DNA of 64,000 nt from positions 127,084,010 to 127,148,009 of the forward strand of contig NC_061118.1 in the NCBI RefSeq assembly GCF_002878395.1, in the 5' to 3' direction. The position numbers and the translations under genes are program-made. Source of the stretch: Capsicum annuum. Taxonomy: Eukaryota > Streptophyta > Magnoliopsida > Solanales > Solanaceae. Under the pieces are notes generated by a model that had not been told where the DNA came from, searched no databases, and saw nothing but the letters and a program-made list of their open reading frames with translations. Numbering within the stretch: position 1 is the first letter of the stretch; each line of letters begins with the position of its first letter. Below are positions 35,776 to 45,776 of the stretch, piece by piece.

Positions 35776-35945
35776 ATGGAACACTTTGCTGGTTATCGAA
35801 AAAGGATGCCACAACCCAAATCTTCAATATTTAAAATGCCATGATTGTCAATGAGAAGATTAGAACCCTTGATGTCCTGATGCAAAACACCCCGACTATG
35901 GCAATGATCAAGTCCACTTAAAAGCAACCACATGTAACATTTGAC
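35776..35945 (-). pseudogene. Captured CDK-like kinase exon (catalytic loop)
   Basis: Minus strand from acceptor ttcttatag at 35946: QVKCYMWLLLSGLDHCHSRG, then VLHQDIKGSNLLIDNHGIL and NIEDLG. This is the catalytic loop and start of the activation segment of plant CDK-like kinases of the At1g54610/CRK9 type. The HRD motif reads HQD and DFG reads DLG. The similarity ends soon after, at about 35830, followed by a stop. A catalytically dead and truncated kinase piece. Confidence 0.85.
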
Positions 35946-36064
35946 CTATAAGAAACAAAATAAGATTCAAACTTAGTTATTAGACTTAAATTATGCTGTG
36001 CGAAAGAAGAAATTATTATATTAAGAAAAGACTAACGTCCAACAAACAATGCATTGAAAATAAC

Positions 36065-36346
36065 CTGCGGCTCTGTAAATTTAATGCTAGAAAGAGCTGC
36101 TAGATCGGTGAGATCATGTTCCATGTACTCAAATAAGAGGTACAAACTACAAGATGTTCTTGATACAACCAAGCCTTCCAATTTGATGTATTTGGATGAT
36201 CAAGCCTTCTCAGAATAATAATCTCCCTTCCCATAAATTTGATACTTTTAGGATCCATTTTTCGAACCTCACTTTTTTAAGCACAACGAGTTTATCATTA
36301 ACCAGGTCACGAGCTTGTATACACTACTATAAGTCCCTTGGCCAAT
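36065..36346 (-). pseudogene. Captured CDK-like kinase exon (N-lobe)
   Basis: Minus strand between acceptor ttcttccag (36347) and donor ccgcag|gttatt (36064). It encodes the Gly loop IGQGTYSSVYKARDL, then the Lys region LVVLKKVRFEKMDPKS, MGREIIILRRLDHPN, and after a one-base frameshift IKLEGLVVSRTSCSLYL and FEYMEHDLTDLAALSS. Closest in kind to CDK-like kinases with an MGC start. The VAIK-type Lys is present. One frameshift only, so capture or decay is fairly recent. Confidence 0.9.
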
Positions 36347-36798
36347 CTGGAAGAACAATATGCTATTACACAACCAATAAACCATTAATTGACAACACTA
36401 GCGCACGTTGACAAGGAAACTAGATAACAAAGGATAAAATATTAAATGCCACAACCATTGAAATGCAATAGATGGAATAAATGCTGAATCAGCTAAATCA
36501 AATTCTAGTTATGATCGTGGCTGTTCTATAATTTGTTGGATGGTTATCCATCAACTTTCACTATAATTATAGTAATATAAATCTATGAACTACAGAACTA
36601 GTATGTTCCAATCTGCACCTAGCCTTCCTTAGTTAAATCGATAATAGGCACGAGACTATTCTCCCTCAATGGGTGTATAGAACAAAGGGGACAAAAGTAC
36701 AAGGTTCTAATTTAAAAAAAATAGAGAAGCGGAAGAAGGTATCTAGAGTTAATTGTATAGTTAAGTGCATCAGTATGACTATTTGACAATCAGCTTAC

Positions 36799-37021
36799 CG
36801 TTAACTTTCTCATAGTGATCGTCCCCAACCTTTTTAGATCTATTAGGCTTCCTATCAAATGAACCAACTCTTATATCACCATTCTTCAATTTCTCTTTTA
36901 CCCTAAAACTCTTTTCTCTCTTTGAACCCACAACTGATGCCCCTTTATCTAACTCTCTCTTTTTTTAGCCGTCCCACCAATCCTTGACTGATCGAGAAGG
37001 TTTGCCACAAATACAACCCAT
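36799..37021 (-). pseudogene. Captured first exon with MGC start
   Basis: ATG at 37021-37019. Reads MGCICGKPSRSVKDWWDG, a TAA, then KKRELDKGASVVGSKREKSF and a Lys/Arg-rich stretch up to donor aacg|gtaagctg at 36798. An MGC start (N-myristoylation at Gly2, palmitoylation at Cys3) and a basic low-complexity lead are usual for the plant CDK-like kinases whose N-lobe follows at 36346. The in-frame stop breaks it. Confidence 0.8.
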
Positions 37022-37179
37022 TATCAACAAATGATAGCCAATCAAAGACCCTTCTCCGCAGTTGCAAGTTACTGCCTCACAATACCTGCTTAGCAAAAAA
37101 ACCATCTTTCTAAGAATTAATCGAACAATGACAACTTAGAATTCCAATAAAAAGCTCTCGCACATTAGAACTTTAAAAA

Positions 37180-37600
37180 GAACACTATGAAATACCAAGA
37201 ACTCGAATCATATAAAATGCATCGAGAAACAAGATAATAACCCAAAAAATCTCAACTTTTTCACAAAATTTGACTACAAGTGAATACAAATTCCAGAATA
37301 CCTAAAACTAGAATCATATAAACCACATAACGCCACTACCTATAACCCAAAAAAGCAAAACCTTTTCACATAATTCAATTGTAAGTAAAAGATTCCAGAA
37401 TACAGAAACCTAAATCATATAAAATGCATAGAGGGACTAGCTATAACCCCAAAAATGTCAACTTATTCACAATTCAATGGCAAGTGAAAATCAAGATTCC
37501 AGAATACCCAAAACTGAAATCATATAAACTTCATAGAAAAAGAACCTCAAAAAAGCTCAACTTTTTGGCAAAATTGAGTGAAAACGGAGATTAGTGAAAT
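37180..37600. repeat. About 102-bp tandem repeat, roughly 4 copies
   Basis: attccagaatac occurs at about 37290, 37392 and 37496, with the flanking blocks aatcatataaa-n-ca-tag and cccaaaaa-n-ctcaac repeated in the same order; a weaker copy lies just before. It sits upstream of the MGC start, where the promoter or 5' untranslated region of the captured unit would be. Confidence 0.8.
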
Positions 37601-37989
37601 CAAACAAATGAAATTGAGAAGAATTAAAATTAAACAAGCAATAGAAACAAAATCGAAAATAGAAGAAATTGAGAAAGCATAGAGATTATTAGATGAATGA
37701 AAAATAGACGAAAATTGAGAAAGCAATAGAACGAAATTGAAAAGATCAATACGAACAAAGTTTTGCATCCAAACAAACAAAATTTAAGATAAAACTTACC
37801 TGCACAGCTCTTAAAAAACCAAGATTATGCGGCAAAATCCAAAGGGAAAGCACGCAAAGAAGATCGTGTAATAGAGAGAATTTCTTCGATAGTGCAAAAA
37901 TAATAGGGCAAATTGTTGATTGAATAAGAACACGTTTAAGCTATTGGTATATTTTCAAGAGAATTAATTGTAATTAGATTTTTGAAAAG

Positions 37990-38213
37990 GCAAAAAAATT
38001 GGCATTTTTGCGCCTATGTATTATTTTCCCGCTGAAGGATCTATTACCAATAGGGATGAGTTAAAAAAAATTAGGACCATATTTTATGCTTTTGCAAAAA
38101 AATACATAATTAAGGACCAAAATATAATCTCATCGCAATTGATATACTTTTAGAGACCAAATTATTAACTCATCCCTAAATGTTGGTCTTAAATAAACCT
38201 TTTTATTGTAGTG
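37990..38213. repeat. Right subterminal region of the CACTA element
   Basis: Words such as gggatgag, ttaggacca, aaggacca and agagaccaaatt recur, in complement to those at the left end. Confidence 0.7.
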
Positions 38214-38216
38214 CAT

Positions 38217-41200
38217 TGAGCCCAAGTCATATGTGCCCTCAGATCCCTTCTCATAATTCTATGACAACATATGATCTAGAGTTAAAAGCATGAACCTAAT
38301 AGTTTAACAGTAGTAAAGTGGGGATATTGTTTATTTGGATTTAGTAAATTATGTATCCATGGGGCTAGTTGTATGAAAGGTGAATCAGTAGGCTTGAAAT
38401 AGTGTATGTAATAATTTAAGTCTATTGATGCAAAGTTAAGTATGGTGGTATGGTTATGATCTAGAGGTGTACCCATGGTGATATGGGATTGTATTATTTC
38501 TAAGTTTTTAATGTGTGTGCTTAGATATTAACCTTGAGTTGCTGGTGCGTATGAGGCCAGTAATGTAGTATATGATGTTCTTACCTTCTAACTTATGGGT
38601 TATAAGTTGTTGATGTTGGGTATGTCGGTGTAATGATAATTCTTATAGTTTATGAAAAAATATGAGTTTAGAGATGTGGTATTAGTAGGCTGTAAAGGGA
38701 AAAATGCAGATTATGTGTTTAGTAAGGTAAGTATGTTGTCAAGAAGGGTGTAAGTATGTGATGACTGCTAAAGCTAAGGAAAGTTAAGGATGGTATAGAT
38801 TAAAGGAGTGTTCAAGAATAAAGTTAGTATGTTTATTAAAAAGTTTGGGAATATACATGTTAAGTGTTAGAATTTAAGTCTAAATCTTGGTTGATTGAGC
38901 TAATAAAAGGAAGAGTTGAAAATCTAGATGGTGTTAACTCAGGGTATGGTGATACTCAAGAAGATTCTAAGTTAGTAAGTATTCAAGTTCTTATATGATA
39001 ACTAGTGGTGCTATAAAAAGTTAAGAATTATATCTCAGAAGTAAGTACTAGCAGTGGGTTTTACACTTTTAGGTGTAGTCTTTCAAGGTGATTATCTATA
39101 TGTATTATTATATATCAAACTCTAGAGTAAAATGGCTACAGTTTAGTTTAGAGTCTATTAAAGGGGTCCATAGACTTAGAATGATGGCTTAAACCTAAGG
39201 GTGAGGCGATAGAACAAAGAACGAAGTCAGGCTCTTAGAATCTAGTAGTGATGCCAAGGTACTTTAGAACATTAGTAAGGGAGGAAAATGCCTGACTCAT
39301 TCTTATCTTAGTGCAAATTTTTGTACTTCAGTCATCATGAAATCTACTCAAGCCTCACAAGTTATCTCCATGATCATAGCTCATATTTATACATTTTTCA
39401 TAGAATCATATATGCTTCAAGTTCCGAGTATAAGGATTTCTAGTTCACTTAGCAGTACGAATCTTATTCTATGAACTCATGAACTTCAAACTCATGACTC
39501 ATGTATTCATGCTTTGCAGTCTGTGCAGTTCTAGGAGCTCGTGATACACTCTTAATGATTAGCAAAATTAGATTATGTCATTTAGGTCCTTAGGTTAGAT
39601 CTCTTTAATGAATTTATTATATTGATATTGTATTCCTCAGGCCTCAATTAAGGTTCCAAGTTATGCATAGTATCCTTCCATGATTCAAGATCGCGTGTTC
39701 TAACCTTTCAGTGACCTCTCCTTATGAAATAATAGTGGTGATGTGAAATTGCTTAGATAGGAGAGAGCAAACGTTTCATGTTAAGGAAAGATTGTTGTAT
39801 GCTTGATTTATCTAAGGCTATAAGTATGAAGAAAGAATGAGGCAAAACTTTTTAGTATATGTCATGGTTAGTTGAAATTTCGTGTGTGATTTCTTGGGAA
39901 TATTACATGAATGTTGTTATTGATAGAGGTATTAGAGAATATAGGAAATATGCTTTGGTGGATTTTTTTGCCTAGAAGTTTATATGTGGTTATAACGATA
40001 GGCTTGAATGTTATGTTGGTGTATAATTGGATGGATGCATTATGACCTAGTGAATTCCTAGTAAGAGGTTGAATTAGTTATTGAAATGGTAAGAAGAATT
40101 ATTCTTGAGATGGGAGCTGCGAAACATGCATGAGGTATTAAATTCATGGCTTAGACTGGTAGTACGGTGTTGTGTATGACACCGTACTTAAACATGGTAG
40201 GAGTATGTAGTTTAACTTAGACTTGGGCTAAAGTAGTTATCAATACCCATATAAAAATTATAAATTGAATCAAATAACCATGGTATTTAAGGGGACAAGT
40301 ATGATTGAGAAAAGATTTAAGAAGTATGGCTAAGTTTGAAAGTTAGAAGTTGCCTTACCTAAGGCATTGTAATTCTATTCTAGCTTATGTTTCATAGGCC
40401 TATATTACATGCTATCGAGTTGTAGTTATGTTGCGATTCCTTATTCAGATAACTTACTTAGATCATGCCTAAATATTGTTTTGCTCCCAAATTTTGATAG
40501 AACTTTTTCGAAAGTGTATTAAAGGTAATACTCCAGTTGAGTATAAACTTTTAGTATGATTTAGTCTGTATAGACCACAATTCATTCTAGCAGTCAAACA
40601 GATAAGCTCCTATAGTTATCCAACTTTCCATCGTGTCTTACTATCTGAAGTTTCATGAGTATGACTATTCTATGAGGTAAAATATTTGCATCCATGCAAA
40701 TTGTGTATTCAGTTCAGTCCATGCAGCATGTCTATCATCTAGATACTTAGTCATGATTCAGTTCATAAGTGCTCAGTTAATGATCTCATTGCATTCCATC
40801 TCAAACATGGTAATACCTATTATACGACCTTGGTCCGTTATCTCAGGATTTGTGCCTACATAATGTACTTGGCGATGCCATGAAGCCCTTGCTTCATTGA
40901 TTCCTATATGTGTATTGTTGAGGGATAATTCCTAATGAGAAGTTACATAATTTATTCCATCCTCAGTAACTCTTGGGATTTTGTTACATCAGTTATCACT
41001 TTGCAGTTCTATATGTATGATCATATCATGAACATTTCAAGTGAGTTCTAAACTATCAGCATGAATCAGCTCCTTATAGTTAATAAAGTCAAATTAGCTC
41101 AAAAATCAGTTTCATGATGAAACTTATAATGTTCCAGCTAAGATACATCCTTTATTATGTCTATATTATTCCACACTTCTAAGTCTTCAACAAGTTTCTA

Positions 41201-41223
41201 TCCATCATTCAAAGATGAATGAT
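38217..41223 (+). other. R internal region, right part: no recognisable gene
   Basis: No ORF above about 64 codons and no gag, protease, RT, RNase H or integrase motif in any frame that I can recognise. A short hairpin (gtacggtgt ... acaccgtac) lies at about 40153-40178. The purine tract ccctggggagata at 41224-41237 directly precedes the 3' LTR. Confidence 0.6.
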
Positions 41224-41238
41224 TCCCTGGGGAGATAA

Positions 41239-44200
41239 TGTAACAACCCACATTTTTAGGCTAGATATTGAACCCTCATTCCTATATGTGTAAACTTGAA
41301 TCCCATGATTCTTATTTTCATACATGTGTCATGATCATTATCCTAGGGTGAAGAGTTCTTATTAGGTGAAAAATGTTCATAGGAATTACTTAGAGCAAAG
41401 TTGAGCTAAGAGCCTTTGATTCAGTCAAATTTTGTTATTTGATTCTACAATAGTAAACTATGAACGTGTATAACATTTTTCAAATGTGGAATTTTGTATC
41501 TTATTACCTACTAAATTATAGATAATTGAATTAGCTTTCCAATAATACCAATTTCGCCTTAATCCGATATCCGAGCGAAAAGTTATGACCATGCTAAGGT
41601 CGTGTATCGCATGGCAATCACAAATAGCCACTGAATGAGGTGTAATATTGGTGTGTGCCGCACAACCTTAGGTTTTCTATTGGCGGTCACCTTACAACCT
41701 CAGGTGTACTTTTGGCATGTGCCGTATAGCAATAGCAAAGTGCCAAAGTTGCTTCATTTTGACTTAAATAAGGGCATTGCAATCTTGTCACACTCCTAAA
41801 CCATTCCTAAGCATTATTAAACAAATTAAGGGGTTTGAAAATATATTGTTTACACTCTCTTAACCCCCAAAATGTCCAGTATATGACTCAAAACCCTTCC
41901 CCTCTTCCCAAACCAAATTCAAGTTTCATCTTTCAAGAACTCAAGGCTTCAAGTTCCAATTTAAAATTTTCCTTCAAGAATTCATCCAATTGAGGTATGT
42001 GGGGTATTCATTAATTGATTCATTTCACCCATTGAGCCCAAAAACCCTCTTTTTAATTTAAGTATGAATTTGCTCTAATTATGATCAACTTCCATGTAAA
42101 CTATGAATTATTTCCATGTTTTCTCATTAATTTTATGTTTAAGTCAAGCTAATAGTTTTATTCCATGTGAATCATTCCCCTACATGTTTAAATTTTCAAA
42201 ACCCTAAGTCATGTTCTGTTGGCATCATGTCAAATTCTTGAGTTATGATTTAAACTATATAAACATGATATTTTCCCAAGGTTAACTCATTCCCATGTTT
42301 ACATTCATGAAATTTATCAGACTATTGAAATATATCATGCTTTGGGTCTTTGAATTATGACATAATGTCACTATTTTTAGGTATTTCTATCAAATTTTGT
42401 AATCATTCAGTGCTGGCAGGTTATGAACACCCGATACCTACAAGTTTACTTATGTTTCAGACTTTTTACGTAATGAGTCAGTCAACTCATAATTTATTTA
42501 TTAAACTCGGATTGTTATGATTATGTTGGGCACTATCAATTTACATGTTTATGATTAATTCAGAATCTGTATGCACTATTATTTTCAAAAATACCATGAC
42601 CTGAGCTTACCAGTTAGCAGTGCATGCACCAATTATTATTTCAGCGTCTTTTAGTTGGGAGTAGGATTTAGCACCGAGTGGGAAGTGTGGGTTTAGTATA
42701 TCCTACTTCCCCAAAAACTTTGTGCCACCGTAGGTTTAGGGTCCTCGCCAGAGAGTGTTTCTCATTGGCCAATATGGGCTCATTTTTATGACCACTCCAA
42801 TTTAGGTTCTTCTCCAATTGCAAGGATAGAACAACCCTTCTCAAGGTGGGTTAGACCTTGGACTCCATGATAGCTCACATGACTTATGTCGGTTACATGA
42901 TTGCTCTCATAGTTTCAGTCAGTATTCAGTTTATCTCAATTCTGGTTTTCTTGACCAAGTAATCAAATTTCAGTAATTATACAGTTGGTTTTACAATTTA
43001 TTTATGTTATTCAGATCATGTCAGTACACAATACTTGGTCTTGCATTCTCAATTTTATATGTTCATGGTTTCATTCTCAGTATCCATACATGATCCTCAC
43101 TTCAGTTTTACAGCATGTTAAGCTTTAAAAAGCTTTGTATGCATTGTTAATGTTTCTAATGCTTCCCACCTTATAGAATTGTGTTGACCTCATGATTTAT
43201 AAATCTCACTTTGACATATATTAATCACTTACAACCATGTTTTAAATGCATGTTTGAGCAAATAACGTATGTCCTCAGTTTTAAAGCATGTTTTAAATAT
43301 TTCTATGATTTAGTGCATGTCTCCATATACTCAGTACATTCCAATGTACTGCCCACATATATGCGTTTGTGTCTATATAATTCATAAAATAGGTGCCAGA
43401 TGTAGCTCATACACCAAGGTCATACAGTTCTCAACTTTCAGCCAACAAAGTTCTCCTATTTTATGAACTCCAGACAATTGTAGTTCATGTATTGTAATGT
43501 TATCATTCTTATGTATTTATTTGTGGTAGTTGGTGGCATGTCCCAGCTATCTATAGTCAGTATAGTAAAGGTGACAGCACCCAAGCACACACACAAGTGT
43601 ACGTGGTCTTATCAAGTAGTAAAGTGGCTTCAAGAAAGCCCAAGTATCGATCTCACAGGGACTTGCGTTCGCTGCCTATCCAATTCTAGTTAAATAATTG
43701 AGAAAAAGTAAATAAAGAGGTTTAAGAATTGTAAACTAAAAAGAAACTAAACTAATGAAGAAAAGTAAATGACTTAGGACAATCAATGGATAGAAGCCCA
43801 GGGTTAAGGCTTACGACCAATCATACTACGTTGTTGAACTTTATTCGTTAAATTTCTTATCGTGGTTGTTGATACATAGGGTCAGTTGCATAATTATGGT
43901 TTCCCAACCTCTAATACTTTACCTCAGTTGAACCTTACAACTACATCATTGAGAGAGGATGTAATGATCCAATTAGGTTATTTAAGCTATCTTCCTACGT
44001 GTGAATCAAGTAAGGCATCTAAGTACACCCTGTCCTAGATGCTAATTCAACTCACTTATTTTATAAAGAAACAAGAACCCTACTTTGCTTATTCCATTAT
44101 TTTATCTCCCTATTCCCTCTCCTGAGATGACAAGGTAGCTAATCCATAAAATAGTTAAAACAAAAATAAACAAGCAACCAATAATGATAAGCAAATCAAC

Positions 44201-45521
44201 TAACTTAATTCAAAAAGACATAATCATGATCTTGGCCTTAACCCTGAAAAGGTAGTTTTAGCCTTTAATGGAAATATTCATCATCCAATCCCTTGGATAG
44301 ATTATACAAACCATAAAGAAACTAAATTAAAGAATGATAAAACCTTAAAGGAAGTTGTGGTAGCCTCCAATGCTCCAAGATGTCCAGAAGTATGTAAAAA
44401 ATGCGATATAACATGTATTTATAGTATAGAGAAAGCCCAATCCATGTTGGAGTTGAAAACCTTCAGTTATTGAGCCCAGGAGTGGGTAGGGTTGTGCCTC
44501 TATATCGCCCTACCTCTCTGGATTCTCAGAAATTTTTCTAAGGCAAAGGGGGTACAGAAATGAGTCCGCATCGTGGACTATTCGCCTTTAGGACCACCAC
44601 ACACCATGTGGTTGTAATTTTGGGCATATTATGAATCCATTTATGTTTTTCAAAATTCCATTCGGCACTTCTACAAGCAACATGTGCCTTAGAAATTCAA
44701 GGGGTTCAAAAGTGCATCAATCTGCATATTGTGCCTTTATTGAGCGATTTTGAGCCTTTTTGAGTTGTTTCCACTTGATTTGTAGCCTTTATATACTTCA
44801 TATAACATCATAATCCATATACAAATCATCATATATCATTAAACACAAAAATTTAAAGCTTAAAACAACACAACATCCAATACGATGAACTAGAAATATG
44901 ATCTAAGCCTAGGCTAATTTCACTTTGATCCTTAACTCATTGTTTTGATCCTTGTGCATTATAAACAAGTTTTTTCACATATAAATACATAATAAAAACA
45001 TTAGGAACTCATTAAACACATTATAACCCAACATGACTAGACAAACACCTAGCTCAAGCTAGTAACGCTAGTTTTTCGGGTTGAACTCTAAATGAATCTT
45101 TAAAGCACAAACTTGTTTGGAACTCACTCATAAAATCATAAACACATGCTTTAACATTTTGATACATATTTATATCATTATCAATTCATATATAACATGA
45201 ATAATCCTCAAAACAAGGCTAAAAAGGCTAGAATAGTGACACTAGAATGCATAAATACACCCAACATCAAAAGGCTTCATAGATAGTTGTTAGACTCATG
45301 ATATGTAATTCAAGTTTCTTTATTTAGTTTTATCGTATTGTAAACTTTATAAGTATTACATTTATTCAGATATTCTCATGATAATTTTTCCATTCAGTAA
45401 ATTTACTTTTTATACAACTTAAATCTGATGCTCAAGTATCATGCCAGTACATAGGTTAGCTTGGGATCACTTGTGGTTCTAAGCATCATATTACGACTAG
45501 GGGTTGCCTCAAGTTGTAAAA
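41239..45521 (+). mobile_element. 3' LTR of R, interrupted by solo LTR S1
   Basis: Begins tgtaacaaccca right after a purine tract and ends gagttgt-type sequence (agttgtaaaa, with the CA end lost). Its two parts, 41239-43571 and 45270-45521, match the 5' LTR in order. Confidence 0.85.
43572..45269 (-). mobile_element. Solo LTR S1 in the R 3' LTR
   Basis: TGACAGCACCC at the left, ...CCAACATCA at the right, with 5-bp duplications AAAGG at 43567-43571 and 45270-45274. The uninterrupted R 5' LTR reads straight across this site. 1698 bp, no coding region and no second LTR. The minus-strand end (gggatcgata-like sequence before cttgggtgctgtca) resembles the ends of Athila-type LTRs such as 57338-58870, so I read it on the minus strand. 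Confidence 0.85.
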
Positions 45522-45526
45522 TGGTC

Positions 45527-45771
45527 ATAGAATTTGTCTCACTTTTGGCTCAATGACCAAACTATTACCTTTGTTCTATCCAACTTTATCATTACCACTT
45601 GTTGCCTTTTCTGAGTCCGCAACAGGTGTCTCATCAATAGAAACTTCATTATGCCTTGACTCTTTTACACCAGGTAGTGGAGGATCCATAGCATCTATAC
45701 CACTCCTTATGGTAATAGCAAGAACATAACCATTATTTTTTAGATTTTGATTAGTGTTGCTCGGAAGGGTA
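45527..45771 (-). pseudogene. A2 gag C-terminus
   Basis: The minus-strand reading holds TLPSNTNQNLKNNGYVLAI and TIRSG, the end-of-gag motif of Athila elements (usually ...NPKN..VLAVTTRSGK). It is the continuation of the gag at 55656-57194 across element C, and leads on the other side into 30007 across element R. Confidence 0.85.
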
Positions 45772-45776
45772 CTTGA

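Larger units (their letters stand above)
33001..38213. mobile_element. Non-autonomous CACTA transposon carrying host gene pieces
   Basis: Left end CACTACGATAAAAAGG (33001) and right end complementary to CACTACAATAAAAAGG (ending 38213), 15 of 16 identical, flanked on both sides by the 3-bp duplication CAT (32998-33000 and 38214-38216). These are the terminal sequence and duplication length of the CACTA (En/Spm) superfamily. The first 360 and last 220 bases carry repeated subterminal words (tctggtcc-ttaaa, actcgtcccta, gggatgag). 5213 bp. No transposase is recognised, so it would depend on an enzyme supplied elsewhere. The interior holds exon-like pieces of host genes, all on the minus strand. 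Confidence 0.9.
30013..45521 (+). mobile_element. Large LTR retroelement R without coding capacity
   Basis: Two related LTRs in direct orientation (30013-32606 and 41239-45521, the latter about 2580 bp once its own insertion is taken out), a tRNA-Met-type primer site after the first and a purine tract before the second. Once the CACTA transposon is set aside, the internal region is about 3.4 kb and shows no gag or pol. This fits the non-autonomous class known as LARDs. The flanks are ttgcc and tggtc, a poor match for a target duplication, but removing one 5-bp copy returns the A2 reading frame across the insertion. Confidence 0.8.

Noticed and set aside
34600..37900. An intact host kinase or E3 ligase gene
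   Set aside because: Stops, a frameshift, missing C-lobe and missing first half of the U-box, plus CACTA ends around it, show captured fragments.
40153..40178. Short hairpin gtacggtgt...acaccgtac as a regulatory element or terminator
   Set aside because: Nine-base arms are expected by chance in a window of this size, and no gene is next to it.
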